Assembly (NCBI GenBank): GCA_942491465.1 | Contig: CALOBA010000082.1 | Coordinates: forward strand, 1-37,269 | Direction: 5' to 3' | Source: CALOBA01 sp942491465 | GTDB lineage: Bacteria; Pseudomonadota; Gammaproteobacteria; Chromatiales; Chromatiaceae | Length of the DNA stretch: 37,269 bases | Shown: positions 22,960 through 29,380 of the stretch, piece by piece | How the letters are laid out: the number at the start of each line of letters is the position of its first letter | Numbering within the stretch: position 1 is the first letter of the stretch | Made by a program: the position numbers and the translations under genes | The notes under the pieces: generated by a model | Seen by the model: only the letters and a program-made list of their open reading frames with translations | Told to the model about the DNA's origin: nothing | Databases searched by the model: none

Positions 22960-24618
22960 ATGGCCTACCAGGTTCTCGCCCGAAAATGGCGCCCTCGCCG
23001 ATTCGACGACCTGGTAGGGCAGGGGCATGTGGTGCGCGCGCTGCGCAATGCCCTCGACCGGGGGCAGCTCCATCACGCCTACCTGTTCACCGGCACCCGC
23101 GGCGTCGGCAAGACCACCCTCGCGCGCATCCTCGCCAAGGCGTTGAACTGCGAGACCGGGGTCGGGGCCGAGCCCTGTGGCGTCTGCGATACCTGCCGGG
23201 AGGTGGACGAGGGTCGCTTCGTGGACCTGTTGGAGGTGGATGCGGCCTCGCGCACCAAGGTCGACCAGACCCGTGAGCTGCTCGACAACGTGCCCTTCGC
23301 CCCCATCCGCGGGCGCTTCAAGGTCTATCTGATCGACGAGGTGCACATGTTCTCGGCCAGCAGCTTCAACGCGCTGCTGAAGACCCTGGAGGAGCCGCCG
23401 GCGCATGTGAAGTTCGTCCTCGCGACCACGGACCCGCAGAAGCTCCCGGCGACCGTGCTGTCGCGCTGCCTGCAGTTCAATCTCAAGCGGCTGCTGCCCG
23501 AGGAGATCGTGCGTCAGTTCCGGGTCGTGCTGGAGGCCGAGGGCGTCGGCTTCGAGGAGGCCGCGCTGGTGCAGCTCGCCCGCGCCGCCGACGGCAGCAT
23601 GCGCGATGGTCTCAGCCTGCTCGATCAAGCCATCGCCTTTGGTGCCGGCGAGGTCCGCGTCGACGACGTGCGCGCCATGTTGGGAAGCTACGGTGCCGAT
23701 ATGGCCCTGGATCTGGTGGGCGCCCTCGGTCGCGGCGACGGCGCAGGCGTGCTCGCGCTGATCGCACGGCTGGCGGAGCTGACGCCGGACTTCAGCGGCG
23801 TCTTGGCCGCGCTGCTCGATCAGCTGCACCGCATCGCGCTTTGCCAGCAGGTGCCGAACTCGCTGGCGGACGAGGCCGCAGACGCCGAGCGTATCCGTGC
23901 GCTGGCGGCGGCCATCTCCGCCGAAGATATCCAGTTGTTCTATCAGGTGCTGCTGATCGGTCAGCAGGATCTGCCCCTTGCCCCCGACCCGCGTACCGGG
24001 CTGGAGATGGTGCTGCTGCGCGCCCTGGCATTTCGCCCCGTGACCGGTCCGAGCCGCGGGCCGGGCCCTGGCAAGGCGGTGGCCGACGTCGCCGCCAAGT
24101 CCGCATCGCCGCCGCCGTCGCCGCCGGCCCCCAAGCCCGAGCCGACCGCAAGCCCCGCGGCACCGCCAGCCCGGGCGGTCGCCGTGCAGGCCGAAGGTGC
24201 CACCGCGCTGGCGCTGGCGGCCCCGGCATCGATGCTGGAGGTCGCCGAGGACTGGCATCGGCTGGTCGCGCAGATGGGCCTGGAGGGGCTGGAGGGCCAA
24301 CTCGCCCAGCATTGTGCCTTCGGCGGATGGGACGGCAATCGGCTGCATCTGGTGCTCGACCCGTCGGCGGCGACCATGCGGGTCGCCGGCGCCGAGCAGC
24401 GGCTTGGCGCAACGCTGGCCGGGGTCCTGGAGCGGCCGCTGTCGCTGCTGATCGACCAAGCCCGCCCGCCGGCGGAGACGCCCGCCGAGCGCAAGCGTCG
24501 CCTCGACGCCGAGCGTCAAGCCGAGGCGGAGCGGGCCATGCAGCAGGACCCGGTGGCGGGTGCCCTGCGCGCGAGATTCAACGCCGAATGGCTCAGCGGG
24601 AGCATTCGCGCGATGTGA
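22960..24618 (+). CDS. dnaX: DNA polymerase III tau/gamma clamp-loader subunit
   Basis: The 552-aa product begins MAYQVLARKWRPRRFDDLVGQ, the invariant DnaX start. It has Walker A GTRGVGKT (residues 45-52), the zinc site Cys64-Cys73-Cys76-Cys79, Walker B LIDEVHMF (124-131) and the SRC motif of the AAA+ fold. These load the sliding clamp onto DNA. A Pro/Ala-rich linker (about 365-415) leads to a shortened tau C-terminal region that binds the polymerase core; the whole is shorter than E. coli tau (643). No A-rich slippery heptamer for the gamma frameshift is visible, so the short form may not be made this way. The gene leads the dnaX-ybaB-recR operon. Confidence 0.97.
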   Translation: MAYQVLARKWRPRRFDDLVGQGHVVRALRNALDRGQLHHAYLFTGTRGVGKTTLARILAKALNCETGVGAEPCGVCDTCREVDEGRFVDLLEVDAASRTKVDQTRELLDNVPFAPIRGRFKVYLIDEVHMFSASSFNALLKTLEEPPAHVKFVLATTDPQKLPATVLSRCLQFNLKRLLPEEIVRQFRVVLEAEGVGFEEAALVQLARAADGSMRDGLSLLDQAIAFGAGEVRVDDVRAMLGSYGADMALDLVGALGRGDGAGVLALIARLAELTPDFSGVLAALLDQLHRIALCQQVPNSLADEAADAERIRALAAAISAEDIQLFYQVLLIGQQDLPLAPDPRTGLEMVLLRALAFRPVTGPSRGPGPGKAVADVAAKSASPPPSPPAPKPEPTASPAAPPARAVAVQAEGATALALAAPASMLEVAEDWHRLVAQMGLEGLEGQLAQHCAFGGWDGNRLHLVLDPSAATMRVAGAEQRLGATLAGVLERPLSLLIDQARPPAETPAERKRRLDAERQAEAERAMQQDPVAGALRARFNAEWLSGSIRAM

Positions 24619-24718
24619 CGACCGGGCGGTCGCGGTCCCCCGCGCCGCCTGCCCCGAGGCCCGCCGCTGCGGCGGCGTGGCCGATTTTGAGCATGTTGAA
24701 CGATTGAAGAGGTAATCC

Positions 24719-25039
24719 ATGAAAGGTCTGGGCGGAATGCTGAAGCAGGCGCAGAAGATGCAGGAGGACATGAAGAGCGCACAGGAGCAGCTGGGGCGCG
24801 AAGAGGTGGTGGGCGAGTCCGGCGGCGGCATGGTCAAGATCACCATGAACGGCCGGCACGAGTGCCGCCGGGTGGAGATCGACCCGTCGCTGCTCCAAGA
24901 GGACAAGGAGATGCTCGAGGATCTGATCGCCGCGGCGGCCAATGACGCCGTCAAGCGCGTGGGCGAGAAGGTCCAGGAAACCATGGCCGATATCACCGCC
25001 GGCATTCCGCTGCCGCCGGGGATGAAGCTGCCGTTCTGA
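24719..25039 (+). CDS. ybaB: YbaB/EbfC nucleoid-associated protein
   Basis: The ATG at 24719 follows AAGAGG. The 106-aa product begins MKGLGGMLKQAQKMQEDMKSAQEQL and continues with GGMVKITMNGRHECRRVEIDPSL, LEDLIAAAANDAVKRV and GIPLPPGMKLPF, all matching YbaB. It is a small dimeric DNA-binding protein that coats DNA. The order dnaX-ybaB-recR is nearly universal in gammaproteobacteria and confirms both neighbours. Confidence 0.96.
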   Translation: MKGLGGMLKQAQKMQEDMKSAQEQLGREEVVGESGGGMVKITMNGRHECRRVEIDPSLLQEDKEMLEDLIAAAANDAVKRVGEKVQETMADITAGIPLPPGMKLPF

Positions 25040-25103
25040 TCATCGGCAGGCTGCGCGGCAAGCCCCGGCCGGTCGTGTCGGTACATTCACCGCAGGTTCA
25101 GCG

Positions 25104-25703
25104 ATGCATCACCATGGCTTGGTAGACGATCTGATCGAGGCCCTGCGCTGCCTGCCGGGGGTTGGGCCCAAGTCGGCGCAGCGTATGGCCTTTCACCTGT
25201 TGCAGCGCGATCGGGAGGCCGGCCGGCACTTGGCGGTGGTCATGGCCGACGCCATGCAGCGGGTGGGTCGCTGCGAGCAGTGCCGCAGCCTCAGCGAGGT
25301 CGCCGTCTGCCGCCTCTGCGGCAACCCCAGCCGGGACCGTCGAACCCTGTGTATCGTCGAGCAGCCCTCGGACGTGGCCGCCATCGAGCAGGCGACCGAC
25401 TTTCGCGGCCTGTATTTCGTCCTCGGCGGCCGCCTGTCGCCGCTCGACGGCATCGGCCCCGAGGAACTCGGCATGGACCGGTTGCAGGGGCGGCTCGGCG
25501 AGCAGGAGATCGGTGAGCTGATCCTGGCCATCAGTCCCACCATCGAGGGCATGGCCACGTCGCACTACGTCGCCGAGCTGGCGCGGGAGGCGCAGGTTCC
25601 GGTGACCCGCATCGCCCATGGCGTCCCCCTCGGCGGCGAGCTCGATCACGTCGACGGCGGCACCCTGGCGCATGCCTTCAGCGGGCGGATGGGGCTGACC
25701 TGA
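25104..25703 (+). CDS. recR: Recombination mediator protein RecR
   Basis: The 199-aa product has the expected order: an N-terminal helix-hairpin-helix with CLPGVGPKSAQRMAFHLL (residues 16-33), a zinc finger Cys57-Cys60-Cys69-Cys72, then a Toprim domain (LCIVEQPSDVAAIEQ) and a C-terminal Walker-like GVPLGGELDHVDGGTL. With RecO and RecF it helps load RecA onto SSB-coated single-stranded DNA. It follows ybaB by 64 bp on the same strand. The ATG at 25104 is preferred although the ribosome-binding site is weak (GCAGGTTCAGCG). Confidence 0.97.
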   Translation: MHHHGLVDDLIEALRCLPGVGPKSAQRMAFHLLQRDREAGRHLAVVMADAMQRVGRCEQCRSLSEVAVCRLCGNPSRDRRTLCIVEQPSDVAAIEQATDFRGLYFVLGGRLSPLDGIGPEELGMDRLQGRLGEQEIGELILAISPTIEGMATSHYVAELAREAQVPVTRIAHGVPLGGELDHVDGGTLAHAFSGRMGLT

Positions 25704-25759
25704 CCGGCCGCGCATCCAAGCCTACCCAGCGAACCGCAAAGACCCGACGAGGAGAGCCC

Positions 25760-26104
25760 ATGTCCGAGACCATCTTCGGCAAGATTGCCGCCGGCGAGAT
25801 CGACGCCGACATCGTCTATGAAGACGACGCCTGCGTCGCCTTTCGCGACCTGAGTCCCCAGGCCCCGACCCATATCCTGGTCATCCCGCGCAAGCCCATA
25901 CGGACCCTGAACGACGTCAGTGAGGGCGATGCCGAGCTGGTCGGCAAGCTGTTTTTGGCCGCGGCCAAGGTCGCCCGCCAGGAGGGGATTGCCGAGCGCG
26001 GCTACCGCACCGTCATCAACTGCAACGCCGAGGCCGGTCAGACCGTCTTCCATCTGCACGTGCATGTGCTCGGCGGGCGTCCGCTGCGCTGGCCCCCGGG
26101 CTGA
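25760..26104 (+). CDS. hinT: HIT-family (HinT-like) nucleotide hydrolase
   Basis: The 114-aa product begins MSETIFGKIAAGEIDADIVYEDD and ends HLHVHVLGGRPLRWPPG. The catalytic triad motif H-x-H-x-H is at residues 98, 100 and 102. Members hydrolyse nucleoside phosphoramidates and acyl-AMP in the cytoplasm. GAGGAGAG precedes the ATG. It follows recR by 56 bp and may be in the same transcript. Confidence 0.94.
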   Translation: MSETIFGKIAAGEIDADIVYEDDACVAFRDLSPQAPTHILVIPRKPIRTLNDVSEGDAELVGKLFLAAAKVARQEGIAERGYRTVINCNAEAGQTVFHLHVHVLGGRPLRWPPG

Positions 26105-26238
26105 GCCCATGGCCATTCGCCCAATTCGCCGCTTCCCGCGCCGCGCGGGAGGCGTTAGCATAGCGCCCGCGCACGGCCGACCCCGGCCGGCGCGCACCTT
26201 TGCCGCACCCACCCGCTGAGGGAGCACCGTTCGCCGAC

Positions 26239-27009
26239 ATGGCCGCCAGCCCAGATCCGTTACAGACCGCCAGTGCCTTCGAGCTGAAGGCCGATACCTT
26301 TACGCTGCCGGTAATCCGGCTCCTTGCCCTCGACATGGACGACATCGCCGCCCAGCTGGAGGCCAAGGTCGCCCAGGCGCCGACCTTCTTTCTGCACACG
26401 CCGGTGGTCGTGGACCTCGCGGCGTTGAGCGAGGCCGATGCCGAGGTCGGCTTTCCGCAGCTGGTGGGCCTGCTGCGCGGGCTGGGCATGATCCCGGTCG
26501 GCGTGCGCGGCGGCAGCAGCGCCCAGCAGGAGGCGGCCAAGGCGATGGAGCTGGCCATCCTCGGCGATACCTTGCGGCCGAAGCGTCGTGACGTCGGTCC
26601 GCAGCTTGCGGCCGAGCACGGCGCCGTGCCGGACCCGGTGGGCGCAGCGCCGCCGCCGCCCGCCGCACCGGTGGGTATCGAGACCGGGCCGACGCTGATC
26701 ACGCGGCCGGTGCGCTCGGGCCAGCGGGTGTATGCCGCCGGCGGCGATCTCACCGTGATCGCCGCCGTCAATCCCGGTGCCGAGCTGATGGCCGATGGCA
26801 ACATCCATGTCTACGGCGCGCTGCGCGGCCGGGTCATTGCCGGGCTGAAGGGCAACACCAGCGCCCGAATCTTCTGCCACGAGCTGCAGGCCGAGCTGGT
26901 CTCAGTGGCGGGTCATTACCGGGTCAGCGAGAGCATACCGGCCGAGCTGAAGGGTCATCGAGTGCAGATCTACCTCGATCACGAGGTCCTGCGCATCGAG
27001 CCGCTCTGA
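26239..27009 (+). CDS. minC: Septum-site determining protein MinC
   Basis: The ATG at 26239 (MAASPDPLQTASAFELKADTF) gives 256 aa; a TTG 39 bases upstream is possible. The N-terminal domain (to about residue 105) blocks FtsZ, and the linker is Ala/Pro-rich. The C-terminal beta-helix has TRPVRSGQRVYAAGGDLTVIAAVNPGAELMADGNIHVYGALRGRVIAGLKGN, the strongly conserved MinC core that binds MinD and dimerises. It heads minC-minD-minE, which place the septum at mid-cell. It is a little longer than E. coli MinC (231). Confidence 0.95.
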   Translation: MAASPDPLQTASAFELKADTFTLPVIRLLALDMDDIAAQLEAKVAQAPTFFLHTPVVVDLAALSEADAEVGFPQLVGLLRGLGMIPVGVRGGSSAQQEAAKAMELAILGDTLRPKRRDVGPQLAAEHGAVPDPVGAAPPPPAAPVGIETGPTLITRPVRSGQRVYAAGGDLTVIAAVNPGAELMADGNIHVYGALRGRVIAGLKGNTSARIFCHELQAELVSVAGHYRVSESIPAELKGHRVQIYLDHEVLRIEPL

Positions 27010-27097
27010 GCCGATCCCGATTCGCCGGACCCGGGGCCTGTTCGGTCGCCGGGTCTGTCATTCGACTAACCACCGCTGTCCAGAGGAGGACGCACCG

Positions 27098-27907
27098 TTG
27101 GCCAGAATCATCGTCATCACCTCCGGTAAGGGAGGCGTCGGCAAGACCACGACCGCTGCGGCCATGGCCATGGGGCTGGCGCAGCGCGGTCATCGCACCG
27201 TGGTCATCGACTTCGACGTCGGTCTGCGCAACCTGGATCTGATCATGGGCTGCGAGCGGCGCGTGGTCTACGACTTCGTCAACGTCATCAACGGCGAGGC
27301 GAACCTGAACCAGGCCCTGATCCGCGATAAGCGCTGCGACAATCTCTACGTGCTGCCGGCCTCGCAGACCCGCGACAAGGACGCGCTGAGCAAGGAGGGC
27401 GTCGGCAAGGTGCTGGAGGACCTGGGGCAGGGGCACGACTACATCGTCTGCGACTCCCCCGCCGGTATCGAGCACGGGGCGACCATGGCCATGTACTACG
27501 CCGACGACGCCGTGGTGGTCACCAACCCCGAGGTCTCGTCGGTGCGCGACTCCGACCGCATGCTCGGCATCCTGTCGAGCAAATCCCGCCGCGCCGAGAC
27601 CAGCGCCGAGCCGATCCGCGAGCATCTGCTGCTGACGCGCTACTCCGGCGATCGGGTGGAGCGCGGCGAGATGCTGAGCGTGGATGATGTGCAGGAGATC
27701 CTGTCGCTGAATCTGCTCGGGGTCATCCCCGAGTCGCAGGCCGTGCTCAACGCCTCCAACGCGGGCGTGCCGGTCATTCTCGATCATGAATCCGAGGCCG
27801 GTCAGGCCTATGGCGACATGGTCGCGCGCTATCTTGGCGACGAGGTGCCGATGCGCTTCATCGACGGCACCAAGAAGGGGTTTTTCAGCCGCATCTTCGG
27901 GGGTTGA
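27098..27907 (+). CDS. minD: Septum-site determining ATPase MinD
   Basis: The start is TTG at 27098, set by the excellent site AGAGGAGGA (27082-27090) seven bases upstream. The 269-aa product begins ARIIVITSGKGGVGKTT after the initiator, with the deviant Walker A at residues 10-17. It continues with FDVGLRNLDLIMGCERRVVYD, VCDSPAGIEHGA and the C-terminal membrane-targeting helix KKGFFSRIFGG. It binds the membrane when ATP-loaded and recruits MinC. A GC stem (GACCCGG, 27028-27034, with CCGGGTC, 27049-27055) lies in the 88-bp gap after minC and may modulate the ratio of products. Confidence 0.97.
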   Translation: MARIIVITSGKGGVGKTTTAAAMAMGLAQRGHRTVVIDFDVGLRNLDLIMGCERRVVYDFVNVINGEANLNQALIRDKRCDNLYVLPASQTRDKDALSKEGVGKVLEDLGQGHDYIVCDSPAGIEHGATMAMYYADDAVVVTNPEVSSVRDSDRMLGILSSKSRRAETSAEPIREHLLLTRYSGDRVERGEMLSVDDVQEILSLNLLGVIPESQAVLNASNAGVPVILDHESEAGQAYGDMVARYLGDEVPMRFIDGTKKGFFSRIFGG

Positions 27908-27910
27908 TCC

Positions 27911-28177
27911 ATGGGCCTGCTCGACTATTTCCGCGCTGGTCGGCCGAAGGGCTCGGCCGCTGTTGCCAAGGAGCGGCTCCAGATCCTGGTCGCCCACGAC
28001 CGACGCGTGCGCGATCGTCCATCCTACCTGCCCAAGCTCCAGCAGGAGATCCTGGCCGTCATCCGCAAGTATGTCGAGGTGGACGTGAACGCCATCTCGG
28101 TCAACTACGAGCAGGAGGAGGATCAGGAGATCTTGGAGCTGAACATCGTGTTGCCGGAGAACGCGGAGCGCGCTTGA
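27911..28177 (+). CDS. minE: Cell division topological specificity factor MinE
   Basis: The 88-aa product starts three bases after minD. It begins MGLLDYFRAGRPKGSAAVAKERLQILVAHDR, the anti-MinCD helix region. The topological specificity domain follows (residues about 35-80), with YLPKLQQEILAVIRKYVEVD. MinE stimulates MinD ATPase activity and drives pole-to-pole oscillation. The length is normal for the family. Confidence 0.97.
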   Translation: MGLLDYFRAGRPKGSAAVAKERLQILVAHDRRVRDRPSYLPKLQQEILAVIRKYVEVDVNAISVNYEQEEDQEILELNIVLPENAERA

Positions 28178-28310
28178 GCGCTATAGCGAAGCCGCATGGG
28201 CTCCGCGACCGCCAGGGGGACTGACCGCAGAGACGCTGACACACGGAGGACGCGCAGAGCAGCGATCGGCGACGTTCAAGTGGTCTCGGGATTTTCGGAC
28301 AGAAATCGCC

Positions 28311-28610
28311 TTAATCGCAAAGCCGCTCGAAGGTCTCGATCCGGGTGCTGTCCGGCTCCAGCTTCAAGCCTTCGGGGATCAGGGCGTGGGAGTCCTTGTA
28401 GGCGTGGCCGCGGTACCAGGTGTGGTAGGCGTCGGCGTCCCGCCACTCGGTGATCAGCGCAAACTCGCAGGGGTTTGCGGTGGGTCGCAGCACCTGCATG
28501 CGGAGAAAGCCGGCGGCCGTGTCGACCAGATGGGGGCGGTTCTGAAATGCCCGCTCCACCGCCGTCTCCATGCCTGGAGTGACGGTGAAGCGGCTCATGG
28601 CGATGAACAT
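28311..28610 (-). CDS. Antibiotic biosynthesis monooxygenase (ABM)-domain protein
   Basis: The 99-aa product begins MFIAMSRFTVTPGMETAVERAFQNRPHLVD and contains GFLRMQVLRPTANPCEFALITEWRDADAYHTWYRGHAY, the dimeric alpha/beta fold typical of ABM domains. Members include heme-degrading IsdG-like enzymes and quinol monooxygenases, but the specific reaction cannot be read here. An internal ATG (fifth codon) could be the real start. It is the last gene of a minus-strand operon, two bases after the KaiB-like gene. Its place in a signalling operon is unusual. Confidence 0.85.
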   Translation of the reverse strand: MFIAMSRFTVTPGMETAVERAFQNRPHLVDTAAGFLRMQVLRPTANPCEFALITEWRDADAYHTWYRGHAYKDSHALIPEGLKLEPDSTRIETFERLCD

Positions 28611-28612
28611 GG

Positions 28613-28972
28613 TCAGTCGCTTGCCTCGTTGTCTTGAGGGGCTTGGGGGGCTTGAGGGGCCTGGGGAACGACCGCCGGCGGCTCGAGATTGAGCCCGACC
28701 AGCACCCGCTCGCGGTCACTGAGATCCCCGATGATGCGCACCACCGGTGGCGGTAGCTGGCGCAGCAGGGTCGGCGTCGCGTAGATGGTGTCTTCGTAGG
28801 CCTCATCGGCGTGGTCGAAGATGTCGTAGACCTCCAGCTGGTAGTCTTCGGCGAATTCGGCGTCCAGGATCTTGCGCAGCTGCCGGACTTGCTGCTGCGC
28901 CGCCGGCGGCATGCCGGACACATAGAGCTTGAGGTTCAGCATGTTCGGGGCCCCCTTGTCGGTTGCCGTCAT
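28613..28972 (-). CDS. KaiB-fold (thioredoxin-like) protein
   Basis: The 119-aa product starts at the ATG 28972, four bases after the receiver gene stop; MLNLKLY ten codons later is another possible start. NLKLYVSGMPPAAQQQVRQLRKILDAEF, YQLEVYDIF, EDTIYATPTLLRQLPPPVVRIIGDLSDRERVLVGLNL matches KaiB along its whole length. KaiB is a fold-switching clock protein; homologues outside cyanobacteria occur with signalling kinases. The C terminus has a short Ala-Pro-Gln repeat (APQ, three times). No KaiA or KaiC is seen in the window. Its partners are probably the kinase and receiver encoded just upstream. Confidence 0.9.
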   Translation of the reverse strand: MTATDKGAPNMLNLKLYVSGMPPAAQQQVRQLRKILDAEFAEDYQLEVYDIFDHADEAYEDTIYATPTLLRQLPPPVVRIIGDLSDRERVLVGLNLEPPAVVPQAPQAPQAPQDNEASD

Positions 28973-28976
28973 CGGA

Positions 28977-29369
28977 CTACTCCGGCGCGTCCGGATTCCC
29001 GCCGAGCACGCCATCGGTGATGCTGATGATCTGCGCACGCTCCAGCGGCTTGCGCATCAGCTCGAAGCGCAGCCCCTGGCTGCGGGCGGTCACCAAGTCG
29101 TCGAAGAACTCGCGGTGAAAGGCGGTGACGATATAGACCAGCAGGTCGGGCTTGACCGCGCGGATGCGGCGCAGGGTCTCGACGCCGTCGATGCCGGGCA
29201 TTCGCAGGTCCAGATAGACCAGATCAACGGGCTCCTGTATTGCCAGCTCGGCGCCTTCTTCGCCGGTGGCCGCCTCGATCAGCGCGTAGGGGCTGCGGCG
29301 CAGGGCCAGCGCGAAGGCCTTGCGAACGGCCTCGTCGTCGTCAATGATCAGGATGCGCTTTTGATTCAT
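28977..29369 (-). CDS. Single-domain response regulator
   Basis: The 130-aa product is one receiver domain. It has the acidic pocket DDD (residues 10-12), the phosphoacceptor Asp54 (VYLDLRMPG), the switch T/S in IVTAFHR and the conserved Lys in FELMRKPLE. There is no output domain, so it acts through protein contact. It starts 11 bases after the stop of the histidine kinase gene, which makes the kinase the obvious phosphodonor. Translation of the following KaiB-like gene begins four bases after its stop. Confidence 0.93.
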   Translation of the reverse strand: MNQKRILIIDDDEAVRKAFALALRRSPYALIEAATGEEGAELAIQEPVDLVYLDLRMPGIDGVETLRRIRAVKPDLLVYIVTAFHREFFDDLVTARSQGLRFELMRKPLERAQIISITDGVLGGNPDAPE

Positions 29370-29380
29370 CGGTCTGCGGT

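Noticed and set aside
22960..24618. Programmed frameshift in dnaX for a gamma product
   Set aside because: No A-rich slippery heptamer with downstream hairpin was found in this GC-rich gene, so there is no sequence support.
28223..28259. GCAGAG-containing stretch after minE as a known dispersed repeat
   Set aside because: It resembles a motif seen in some genomes (ACCGCAGAGACGC followed by ACGCGCAGAG), but only one copy is present here, so nothing firm can be said.
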